A program made the position numbers and the translations under genes. The notes beneath the pieces were generated by a model that saw only the letters and a list, made by a program, of their open reading frames with translations, was not told the origin of the DNA and made no database searches. Source: Tectiglobus diatomicola (lineage in GTDB: Bacteria > Pseudomonadota > Alphaproteobacteria > Rhizobiales > Hyphomicrobiaceae). Taken from it: 64,000 bases of DNA. Shown piece by piece: positions 40,089 through 48,313 of this stretch. Position 1 is the stretch's first letter. Each line of letters begins with the position of its first letter. The stretch lies in NCBI GenBank assembly GCA_039583345.1, contig JAZDSJ010000003.1, positions 86,578 to 150,577 on the forward strand. Reading direction: 5' to 3'.

Positions 40089-41359
40089 GCATGCACCAAA
40101 ATAAAAAGCCTTAAGTGATTAGCAATTTTTAAAAATTCTGTTGATACATATGTTCCATAGTTAATTACTATACCAGCGAAATTATTCGCTGCGAGCACAT
40201 GCAGTAGAGTTGTTGTTATTTCAGCGTGTGATGATATAGCTAGAAGTTTTAACTTTTTTTTCTTAATAGCATCTCCCCACTGCAGCTGAGTCCTTGCACG
40301 AACAATAAACAGTTCCAATGGCTCTTCCAGATTAATACTAAGGATATGGTGCCTTGCTATAATCATACTAGGCTTTAATGTATGAGTAGATATAATACGC
40401 ATCGCCATCAGAACTTTACATGCATCTGCCAAATGTTGGGCATTTGCTACACACGATGTCAGGCAGGTTAATTCTTTAGCCTGTATTATGGTATTGTCTA
40501 TCTCGTTCAATCGATCTTGGATAGCTGGAAAGCCCAAAATACTAACTCCAACAGTATTTGCCAAACTAATTGTCTTCTCCCTCTCTGCTATTATGGTATT
40601 TTGCGCTTCTAAAGCAATTGTTTTGATACCAGATTTATTGCAAGCAGCTACAGTTGCCGTTCCAATTGTAGGCAAATCAATACGCAACTCCTGTCCAGGC
40701 TTGGTAGCTTTAACCAGGATACCAGTATTAACTGAACCTTCTTCGATTGATCTTGCTAACCTACACAGCATGGCGTCTGTTCCATCTACCCCCTCAATTG
40801 CTATTATTTTTCGGTTACGAACAACTATTGCCTGGCCAATATCAAATTGACCTAATTTTTGGAGCAATTCATAACCAAAACAGACATCTTCAATCTCATT
40901 TCCTGCTAAATCTTGACCGGTTAGAAGCCCTTCTTTAATGATGAGTTCGGGTGCCAAAGCTGGTATTCCAACTACTACAAAACCTTTACGCTCAAAGAAT
41001 CTGACTACTCGGCTTAATACGTAGTCATCCCCTCCTCGCAAAAAAGATAATATAGAACAAAAATGGAAGAAAAAACCCAGGTCGACCCTAACTTTCGATA
41101 AATCTGGCCTCTTTAAGTAACCTGCTATTATTATGCGTTTACATCTATTTTGTCTCAGAAGTCTCAGCATTCGGCTAATTTGTCCAAGACTTATAAAATT
41201 ACAAGGATAGGCTAATAGATCTCGTGATATGTTTTCATTAATCGCGAGTACATAAACACATTCGCCACGGCTAACTATAGCGTTAGCAATCTCAGCCGGA
41301 ACCTGTCCTCCACCCGCTATAATACCTACTGAATCTTGGTTTGAAAGAGAGAGTCGCAT
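40085..41359 (-). CDS. lpxI: UDP-2,3-diacylglucosamine diphosphatase LpxI, extended
   Basis: The first 280 residues are LpxI, which hydrolyses UDP-2,3-diacylglucosamine to lipid X: VGIIAGGGQVPAEIANAI, IIIAGYLKRPDL, RGGDDYVLSRVVRFFERKGF, IEGVDGTDAMLCRLA and ILVKATKPGQELRIDLPTIG. The protein has 424 residues, about 140 more than typical. Residues 313-422 resemble residues 160-277 in layout (LMAMRIISTHTLKPSMIIARHHILSIN against LLQKLGQFDIGQAIVVRNRKIIAIE; then FAGIVI against IKTIAL), which suggests a degenerate extra copy of the C-terminal domain. It starts six bases after lpxA and overlaps lpxB by four. Confidence 0.92.
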   Translation of the reverse strand: MRLSLSNQDSVGIIAGGGQVPAEIANAIVSRGECVYVLAINENISRDLLAYPCNFISLGQISRMLRLLRQNRCKRIIIAGYLKRPDLSKVRVDLGFFFHFCSILSFLRGGDDYVLSRVVRFFERKGFVVVGIPALAPELIIKEGLLTGQDLAGNEIEDVCFGYELLQKLGQFDIGQAIVVRNRKIIAIEGVDGTDAMLCRLARSIEEGSVNTGILVKATKPGQELRIDLPTIGTATVAACNKSGIKTIALEAQNTIIAEREKTISLANTVGVSILGFPAIQDRLNEIDNTIIQAKELTCLTSCVANAQHLADACKVLMAMRIISTHTLKPSMIIARHHILSINLEEPLELFIVRARTQLQWGDAIKKKKLKLLAISSHAEITTTLLHVLAANNFAGIVINYGTYVSTEFLKIANHLRLFILVHA

Positions 41360-41365
41360 GAGTAA

Positions 41366-42172
41366 TCAAACATTATTACCGCTGCGGGGCGTACAAAGCG
41401 ATCGTTTTCCTCCAATGCGAATAAACTTGATAATTTCTTTCACAATGGAGTGCGAACCATAAGTCTCAGCAAGATCTTCCATGCGTTCCTTTAGTGTTCC
41501 CTCTGCCGCAAACAACAAACGATAAGCTCGACGTAAATCATGAATGTCCTCACGTAAAAATCCTCGGCGAGTCAAACCAACGATGTTGAGGCCAGATAAA
41601 TAAGCCCTATTGCCTAATGCTATGCCGTAAGGAATTAAGTCATTTTCAAGTCCTGACATCCCACCAACAAAGGAGTGTGCACCAATTCGTGCAAACTGAA
41701 TAATAGCGGCTCCTCCCCCAATAATAGCAAAATCTCCAACCTCACAATGGCCTGCAAGCATTACGTTATTAGAGAAGATAACGTTTCTACCGACAGTACA
41801 GTCATGACCGACATGTGAGTTTGCCAGGAAGGCACAGTTGTCACCAATAATTGTTTTTAACCCACCACCTTTGGTTCCTGGATTTATAGTCACACCCTCG
41901 CGAATGGTACAATATTCACCTATATCTAAAGTCGAAGATTCTCCCTGATACTTAAGATCTTGTGGATGATGACCTATCGATGCAAACGGATAAATTTTTG
42001 TACCGGTACCAATCGTCGTACGACCAGACAAAACGACATGCGATACAAGAATACTATCTGCTCCAAGTGTCACGTCACCGTCGACAACACAATAAGGACC
42101 AATTTGTGAGCCTAGGCCAATCTTTGCTTTTTGATTAACAATAGCAGTCGGATGAATCATAATATCAGCCAT
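41366..42172 (-). CDS. lpxA: Acyl-[ACP]-UDP-GlcNAc O-acyltransferase
   Basis: A 268-residue left-handed beta-helix acyltransferase, the first enzyme of lipid A synthesis. Hexapeptide repeats cover about residues 1-190, with IHPTAIVNQKAKIG at the start and the catalytic-histidine segment NSHVGHDCTVG. The C-terminal helical domain has LRRAYRLLFAAEGTLKERM. Its start overlaps the fabZ stop by eight bases, and lpxI follows after six, so this is a tightly packed operon. Length is normal. Confidence 0.96.
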   Translation of the reverse strand: MADIMIHPTAIVNQKAKIGLGSQIGPYCVVDGDVTLGADSILVSHVVLSGRTTIGTGTKIYPFASIGHHPQDLKYQGESSTLDIGEYCTIREGVTINPGTKGGGLKTIIGDNCAFLANSHVGHDCTVGRNVIFSNNVMLAGHCEVGDFAIIGGGAAIIQFARIGAHSFVGGMSGLENDLIPYGIALGNRAYLSGLNIVGLTRRGFLREDIHDLRRAYRLLFAAEGTLKERMEDLAETYGSHSIVKEIIKFIRIGGKRSLCTPRSGNNV

Positions 42173-42665
42173 GCAAATGCGCCGTTTGTTTACTGTCTAC
42201 GATCATAGCGCTTATTTCAGCCTCTGCTACAACTTTACCATCTACTTTTGCTTCGCCCGCAAAACGCCAAGCACGACCGCGGCTGCGTAGTTTACGAACA
42301 TGAAAAAAAATCTGATCACCAGGAACAACAGGTTTACGAAATTTAGCTCGATCAATACCCATAAAATAAACAAGTTGTGGCCTGTGGCTTTCACCTAAAT
42401 TATGCACACAAAGTGCCCCCGCTGTTTGTGCAAGCCCTTCAATAATCAATACTCCTGGCATAACTGGAAAGCCTGGAAAATGTCCCTGAAAAAAAGGTTC
42501 GTTGATTGTAACATTTTTCATTCCAACGGCGGCTTCGTCGAGATACATATCAAACATGCGATCAACGAGCAGAAAAGGATAACGGTGCGGTAGAAGTTTT
42601 AGAAGCTGGGAGATATCTGCACTCGCCAGTTCCTTTCGTTGTTCGGGGTCATCATTCATATTCAT
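42165..42665 (-). CDS. fabZ: 3-hydroxyacyl-ACP dehydratase FabZ
   Basis: A 166-residue hot-dog-fold dehydratase of fatty acid elongation. The typical ISQLLKLLPHRYPFLLVDRMFD leads to NEPFFQGHFPGFPVMPGVLIIEGLAQTAG, which contains the catalytic His (GHFPG) and the catalytic Glu (IIEGLAQ). VPGDQIFFHVRKLRSRGRAWRF follows. It lies between lpxD and lpxA, the conserved place, and competes with LpxA/LpxD for 3-hydroxyacyl-ACP. An alternative start is the second Met (MNDDPEQRKE). Confidence 0.96.
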   Translation of the reverse strand: MNMNDDPEQRKELASADISQLLKLLPHRYPFLLVDRMFDMYLDEAAVGMKNVTINEPFFQGHFPGFPVMPGVLIIEGLAQTAGALCVHNLGESHRPQLVYFMGIDRAKFRKPVVPGDQIFFHVRKLRSRGRAWRFAGEAKVDGKVVAEAEISAMIVDSKQTAHLHG

Positions 42666-42749
42666 GTTCTCCGTCTGAGATCGCGTGCCATATCACACCA
42701 CAGCATCTTTTCCAACTGCTACAAGATTCTAAGGTGCAACATTATCCGT

Positions 42750-43778
42750 CTAGCCACCTCGTTTTTTTGCCATTCGAGATAAAACTGCAACTTCGCGGGC
42801 CCATTGTTTGAGTGGTCTTCCGGGGGTGCCTCCCATTCTTGCTCCAGCAGGTACATTACTTGTTGGATGGCATGTTCCTGCAATTTGCGCTCCTGAGCCA
42901 ACTTTAAGGTGTCCAATCAAACCAGACTGTCCACCCATTACAACAAAGTCACCTAACTCGGTCGTTCCTGCAATCCCAGCCTGACTTACCACTACACAAT
43001 TTCTACCAATCACAACGTTGTGACCTATTTGAACAAGATTATCAATTTTACTACCCTCACCGACTATTGTGTCCTTGAGTGCTCCTCGATCTATTGTTGT
43101 ATTGGCACCTATTTCGACGTTATCCTGAATGATTACACGACCAACCTGTGGAACTTTAGTATGACCTCGGGGTCCCATGGCATAACCAAAACCATCCTGC
43201 CCAATTCGAGCACCTGCATGAATTGATACATGATTACCAATCAGGGCATGGCAGACCGTTACCTGAGGTCCAATATAACAATCACGGCCTACAAAACATC
43301 TATATCCAATAACAGCCCCTGCACAAATACGGCTTCCACTACCGATCTGAGCCTCTGGTCCAATCATTGCTCCAGCTTCAATCTCTACACCATCTTCAAG
43401 GACAGCATCTGGATCTATTAGTGTAGTAGTATTTTTAGATAAAATCTTAGACTGACACGATGTTGGATAGAAAAGTTGTAAAGTCAAAGCAAACGCAAGA
43501 TATGGTTCACGTGTTATTAGTGACACTGTAGCTTTGGGAAGACGATCTACAAACTCCTTTTCGATCAAACAAGCTGCAGCTTTTGTAGAATTTAGAAAAC
43601 CGAGATATTTTCGGTTATTTATAAAAGTCAGATCATGCTTTCCTGCCTCATCAATGGGTTTGATATCAGTAATCTGTTTTCTACCGCTATTATTTCCAAG
43701 TTCAGGTATTTGTAAACTTTTACAAATCGTATCAAGGGAAAAAGGTCCAGAACGTTCAAAAAAACCAGGATGCTCCAT
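42750..43778 (-). CDS. lpxD: UDP-3-O-acylglucosamine N-acyltransferase
   Basis: A 342-residue hexapeptide-repeat enzyme adding the N-linked hydroxyacyl chain in lipid A synthesis. The N-terminal uridine-binding domain has DIKPIDEAGKHDLTFINNRKY. The beta-helix contains GAVIGYRCFVGRDCYIGPQVTVCHALIGNHVSIHAGARIGQDGFGYAMGPRGHTKVPQVGRVIIQDNVEIGANTTIDRGAL, diagnostic of LpxD. The C-terminus is QWAREVAVLSRMAKKRGG. It is the first gene of the lipid A cluster here; bamA, rseP and dxr, normally upstream, are absent. Confidence 0.96.
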   Translation of the reverse strand: MEHPGFFERSGPFSLDTICKSLQIPELGNNSGRKQITDIKPIDEAGKHDLTFINNRKYLGFLNSTKAAACLIEKEFVDRLPKATVSLITREPYLAFALTLQLFYPTSCQSKILSKNTTTLIDPDAVLEDGVEIEAGAMIGPEAQIGSGSRICAGAVIGYRCFVGRDCYIGPQVTVCHALIGNHVSIHAGARIGQDGFGYAMGPRGHTKVPQVGRVIIQDNVEIGANTTIDRGALKDTIVGEGSKIDNLVQIGHNVVIGRNCVVVSQAGIAGTTELGDFVVMGGQSGLIGHLKVGSGAQIAGTCHPTSNVPAGARMGGTPGRPLKQWAREVAVLSRMAKKRGG

Positions 43779-44135
43779 AAGGCTCTCTTATCTTTGTAGA
43801 TGCATTGGAATCTTTATAACATGAGCGGCGAATATAAACCTACTCAGCGAGTGTAAATCCGATAACATTGATGTTTGACTATATAAACGGAGCTACAACA
43901 TATATTGTAAAAAGCTATGTTTAGAATAATTGATCTAAGACTTAGAAAGTTCAAAAACATCTGAACCTCATCATATAAAAACTTATCTCTCCAGACCATT
44001 TGTCTTGTAATCGCACTCACACATTCACTTGATGCTACGGCCATATAGATATCAGAAAATCATGTATATGGATTTACGTCGCAAGTATTGCACCGGTATA
44101 GCATTATTTGATTAGAAGAGATCTAGCATGTAATC

Positions 44136-44179
44136 TTCGAGAATTTGTCCCTCCTGCTCTGACGGAGCACCTTCTCGAA
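44136..44179. other. Nested stem-loop in spacer
   Basis: An outer 8-bp pairing TTCGAGAA / TTCTCGAA encloses an inner 5-bp stem TGCTC / GAGCA with a 5-base loop. On the plus strand AATTTGAAAATTTT follows. It could be part of a small RNA or a terminator; nothing specific is recognised. Confidence 0.4.
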
Positions 44180-44481
44180 ATTTGAAAATTTTAAGTTTGT
44201 TCATTCGAGCCTATAATTATAATTTCAACAATGTTCAATAAGGTAAAGCATCTAAAGTTATTTATAGTCCAACATATTCATTAAGATCATCACTAATTGA
44301 TAATTCATAAGCGATTAGGTATTATTTGCAGTTAAATTGAAGAGCTTACTCGCTAACTTATTAGTGTTAGCACAATAAGTGATGAAGACAGTGTAACCAG
44401 AAACCATGTTATATATGAAAGACCTGATGGTTGAGGTGAGTTATGATTGGTAAATGAATGACTAAAATAAGATATAATGAT

Positions 44482-44592
44482 GTATTTATATTATACTTAA
44501 AATTCTTGATAACAACTGTGTCACAAGTGATCTTACATAAATAAAGTTTAGAAAAACTGGATTTAGTAGAGTTATCATAAATTGTACCTGTA
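44482..44592 (+). repeat. Dispersed repeat, copy 1
   Basis: By eye, these 111 bases are identical to 63890-64000. Similarity begins abruptly at 44482 (the preceding bases differ). The right boundary is unknown because the other copy is cut by the window end. Same orientation in both copies. Confidence 0.9.
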
Positions 44593-45081
44593 ATGGTGTA
44601 TCATCTTAGGGGCATAATAGAAGAGTATACTTGAAAATGTTTTGAAGTAACTTGGATCAAAGTATCAAAGTTTGAGCTACTTTGCAGGAATGATTAAGAT
44701 AAGTCTCATAAAGGTTGAATAGTAGTTTGAGCTTTCCGATGCAATTTGGTCTTACTAGTTATTTTCACTTTTGTCCCTAACGTAAGTTTACAAAATTCGA
44801 TCAGACTATTTAAACCCTAACCTACTTGATGCATTTATTAAGATTACTAATAATCTATTACTTTCTGTAAATTAAGCCATTTGTTTGTTATATCTAAAAT
44901 TTCTTTGAAAAAATTTAAACCAGCTTTTTGAAAAACACCATTTGGATGCAATTATAATTGCAACTTTGGAGTATAAAAAAATTACATCATGTAATGTAAA
45001 TATCAATAGCTTAAACTAAAAAACTTAAAACTGCGAGAGATATAACAAAAAAGTGTTGTTCTAATTAGGATTAACCATTTC

Positions 45082-45129
45082 TCACCAACTTGGTAATGTA
45101 CTTAAGCGGATTAATTGCCAAGTTGGTGA
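45082..45129. terminator. Long inverted repeat downstream of acnB
   Basis: A 16-bp inverted repeat (arms 45082-45097 and 45114-45129, sequence TCACCAACTTGG in one arm) with a single T-G pair and a 16-base loop. It lies about 240 bases after the acnB stop on the minus strand. A clean T run is missing, so it may be a processing or termination hairpin, or the end of an old element. Confidence 0.5.
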
Positions 45130-45370
45130 ACTATTTATGAACTAGATTTTAAGCTGCATCCACTTCACAGGTATTGTACATTAGTTGTTACCTTTGCAAG
45201 GTTGTTTTATTCATCTCATCACAAAAAAGTGTATTCTAGATACAATCTGCGGCGTGACTTTAAGTTAATAAAACTCTTTGCTATTAATAAAGGCTATAAC
45301 TGTTATGGATCCACAAAGGATTTAATAGCTATGTCTAACATTTACTAATGCGTTACGATGTAGCGGCCAT

Positions 45371-48160
45371 TTAATGATAAATATGTGATTGGTCATGTGA
45401 CATCTGTAAGGGCGGAGCGAACTTAGTAAGATCAATACCCTCCACAGCACTTCTGTATTCATTCAGATCTGGAGTTCTACCAAGAATAGCTGAGAGAACG
45501 ACTACAGGAGTTGATGCAAGCAAAGACTCACCTTTTTTATCATCAGAATCTTCAACAACGCGCCCTTTGAAAAGACGCGTAGAAGTAGCTAAAACAGTAT
45601 CTCCCTTCTCTGCTTTCTCCTGATTACCCATACATAAGTTGCAACCAGGTCGTTCCAGATAAAGTGTGTTTTTATACTCTTCACGGGCTATATCTTTAGG
45701 GGCGTTATCATCAAATTCAAATCCCGAATACTTTTGTAGAATTGCCCAATCACCTTCCACTTTTAATTCATCGATAATGTTATAAGTTGGAACGGAAACA
45801 ACTAACGGGGCATTAAATTCAACTCCACCCTGCTTATTTTCTAAGTTTCTTAACATTTGCGCTATTATTTTAATGTCTCCCTTGTGTACCATACAAGACC
45901 CTACAAAACCTAGATCTACTTTTTTGGCAGCTTTGTAATATGAAATCGGTCTGATTGTGTCATGAGTATATCTTTTTGATACATCGGCATTGTTAACATC
46001 AGGATCAGCAATCATAGGCTCATCGATTTGATCTAAATCAACTACGACTTCCGCGAAATATTGAGCATTTTTATCAGGAGTTAAAGTTGGTTGTTTACCA
46101 GATTTGATTTCCTCTATGCGTCTATTTGCCTTTAATATAAGTCCTTGTAACATTTTCGCGCTATTATCCATTCCCTTATCGATCATAATTTGAATACGAT
46201 CTCTAGCAATTTTTAGAGACTCTATAAGGGCATTGTCATGCGAAATACATATAGATGCTTTTGCTTTCATTTCAGCGGTCCAATCCGTAAATGTAAAGGC
46301 TTGGTCCGCAAGTAATGTACCTAGATGAACTTCAATAACTCGTCCCTGGAATACGTTGTCTCCGAATTGCTCCAACATTTGTGCCTGTGTCGCATGAACA
46401 ACATCACGGAAATCCATGTAATCCTTCATATTTCCTCTAAAGGTGACTTTAACAGACTCCGGTATAGGCATTGTAGCCTCACCTGTAGCTAAAGCGAGTG
46501 CAACCGTTCCAGAATCTGCACCAAATGCAACGCCTTTAGACATTCTAGTGTGTGAATCACCACCTATAATAATAGCCCAGTCATCAACTGTGATATCGTT
46601 TAAAACCTTATGAATAACGTCCGTCATTGGATGGTACACACCTTTAGGATCTCGTGCTGTGATCAAACCAAATTTATTCATAAAGTCCATAAGCTTTGGT
46701 GTATTTTCCTGTGATTTAATGTCCCAAACTGATGCTGTGTGGCACCCAGATTGAAAGGCTCCATCAACTGTAGGTGAAATAACAGTTGCAGCCATTGACT
46801 TTAATTCTTGAGAAGTCATTAGGCCGGTAGTATCCTGAGATCCTACTATACTTACTTTCACCCTAACATCTGATCCTGCATGCAAAGCTATCCCTTTAGC
46901 AACACCAACTGCATTTTTATTGAATATTTTTTCTACAGCTGTAAATCCTTGCCCATCGTGAGATATTTCCTTAGAGGGAGCAAAGACAGGAGGTTCTGTA
47001 ATTCCAAGTGTTGAGGCTGCAAAACTCTGAAGCTTCTTACCAAATACAATTGCATAAGACCCCCCAGCTTTCATGAATTCAATCTTTTGAGGAGTGAAAG
47101 ATGAAGAAATGTCAATAAGCTCTTTATCGCATGATTCGTTATATAATTTTTTTTCTACAGTGTTAATTGTGAGAACTGTTCCTGTCTCAACGGAATATTT
47201 CTGCTCAAAAATTGGATTACCATCGCTGTCAAGCGTAGGATTTCCATGCACATCTAATTTTTTGACCCAATTCTGAAGATCGACCCCAATGCCCCCAGTA
47301 ACACATACAGTTGTCAAAAATATAGGAGAAATGCCGTTTGTACCCGCTACTATAGGTGCATAATTAACAAAAGGTATGTAAGGACTTGCCGGTTTGCCAG
47401 TCCACAGAGCAACGTTATTGACTCCTGACATTCGGGAAGATCCAACACCCATAGTTCCTCTTTCTGCCACTAGCATAACTTGTTTATCAGGGTGTTGTTC
47501 TTGAAGTTCTCGAATTTCAGCTTGGGCAGTTTCAGAAATCATACACTTTCCATGTAATTCGCGATCTGATCTAGAGTGTGATTGATTGCCAGGAGATAAG
47601 AGGTCGGTTGATATATCTCCCTCAGCAGCAATATAGGTAACAACCTTAATTTTTTCGTCTATATCTGGAAGCTTCGTGAAGAATTCGGCATTTGCATAAC
47701 TTTTTAGAATATCTTTTGCTATACTGTTTCCTTGCTCAAACGCAACTTTAAGCCTGTCTGTGTCTGCTTCATATAAAAAAACTTGCGTTTTGAGAACTTC
47801 GGCTGCTTGCAAAGCAATGCGAGTGTCATCACCTAATACGATATCTATTAATACCTCTATCGACGGCCCACCTTTCATGTGAGATAGCAGTTCAAAGGCG
47901 AATGCTTGGGAAATTTCTTTTACATTAAATCCAAGAATAATTTCCTTTAGAAATTTTGCTTTTTCATTTGCAGCGCTTGTTGTCCCAGGCAGAGTATTGA
48001 AGATGAGATAATTCAAACACTCATCACGTTGGTTGCTTTTCGTATCTTTTATGTGAGTAATAATTTCTTTCAGTAATGCTCCGTCTTCGATAGGCTTAGG
48101 CATTAGCCCATAAGACTTCCTTGTAGCAATTTCGTCCAAATAAGTTGCATATAAGCTCAT
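45371..48160 (-). CDS. acnB: Aconitate hydratase B / 2-methylisocitrate dehydratase
   Basis: A 929-residue AcnB-type aconitase interconverting citrate and isocitrate with a 4Fe-4S cluster. The HEAT-like N-terminal region is followed by ISTDLLSPGNQSHSRSDRELHGKCM, GTMGVGSSRMSGVNNVALWTGKPASPY, SGCHTASVWD, IIGGDSHTRMSKGVAFGADSG and the cluster region ERPGCNLCMGNQ. ATG 48160 (MSLYATYLDEI) fits better than the upstream start at 48172. The stretches IKDTKSNQRDECLNYLIFNTLPGTTSAANEKAKFLKEIILGF and TADTDRLK-like YEADTDRLKVAFE strongly recall Bacteroidota AcnB as I remember it. Most alphaproteobacteria use AcnA, so transfer is likely. It stands alone between long spacers. Confidence 0.95.
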   Translation of the reverse strand: MSLYATYLDEIATRKSYGLMPKPIEDGALLKEIITHIKDTKSNQRDECLNYLIFNTLPGTTSAANEKAKFLKEIILGFNVKEISQAFAFELLSHMKGGPSIEVLIDIVLGDDTRIALQAAEVLKTQVFLYEADTDRLKVAFEQGNSIAKDILKSYANAEFFTKLPDIDEKIKVVTYIAAEGDISTDLLSPGNQSHSRSDRELHGKCMISETAQAEIRELQEQHPDKQVMLVAERGTMGVGSSRMSGVNNVALWTGKPASPYIPFVNYAPIVAGTNGISPIFLTTVCVTGGIGVDLQNWVKKLDVHGNPTLDSDGNPIFEQKYSVETGTVLTINTVEKKLYNESCDKELIDISSSFTPQKIEFMKAGGSYAIVFGKKLQSFAASTLGITEPPVFAPSKEISHDGQGFTAVEKIFNKNAVGVAKGIALHAGSDVRVKVSIVGSQDTTGLMTSQELKSMAATVISPTVDGAFQSGCHTASVWDIKSQENTPKLMDFMNKFGLITARDPKGVYHPMTDVIHKVLNDITVDDWAIIIGGDSHTRMSKGVAFGADSGTVALALATGEATMPIPESVKVTFRGNMKDYMDFRDVVHATQAQMLEQFGDNVFQGRVIEVHLGTLLADQAFTFTDWTAEMKAKASICISHDNALIESLKIARDRIQIMIDKGMDNSAKMLQGLILKANRRIEEIKSGKQPTLTPDKNAQYFAEVVVDLDQIDEPMIADPDVNNADVSKRYTHDTIRPISYYKAAKKVDLGFVGSCMVHKGDIKIIAQMLRNLENKQGGVEFNAPLVVSVPTYNIIDELKVEGDWAILQKYSGFEFDDNAPKDIAREEYKNTLYLERPGCNLCMGNQEKAEKGDTVLATSTRLFKGRVVEDSDDKKGESLLASTPVVVLSAILGRTPDLNEYRSAVEGIDLTKFAPPLQMSHDQSHIYH

Positions 48161-48199
48161 GATTAATACCATTCTAATTCTATTAAGGAGATTTTATAC

Positions 48200-48313
48200 A
48201 TGCCAATAGATGCATATCTGCATCAATCTACATTCTATTTCTCAAGTTTTAATTCAGTTGGCATTGGCTTGCAAGCTATCTGGGTGTATGTGCCAACAAG
48301 CCTGATGTTATAG
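48200..48313 (+). CDS. Possible 37-residue ORF divergent from acnB
   Basis: An ATG at 48200 is preceded by AAGGAG at a suitable distance and opens a frame ending at TAG 48313 (starting MPIDAYLHQSTFYF). It lies 40 bases from the acnB start, on the other strand. I recognise no family, and the length is compatible with chance. Confidence 0.2.
   Translation: MPIDAYLHQSTFYFSSFNSVGIGLQAIWVYVPTSLML

Larger units (their letters stand above)
43779..45370. other. 1.6-kb spacer between lpxD and acnB
   Basis: No recognisable gene. It contains a nested stem-loop (44136-44179), one copy of an exact dispersed repeat (44482-44592) and a long inverted repeat (45082-45129). A 66-codon frame on the minus strand at 43844-44044 resembles nothing known. 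Confidence 0.5.

Noticed and set aside
42719..42916. Minus-strand frame overlapping the 3' end of lpxD
   Set aside because: It is an alternative frame of lpxD, whose own frame is conserved to its end.
43844..44044. 66-codon minus-strand frame upstream of lpxD
   Set aside because: No similarity to known proteins and no supporting signals.
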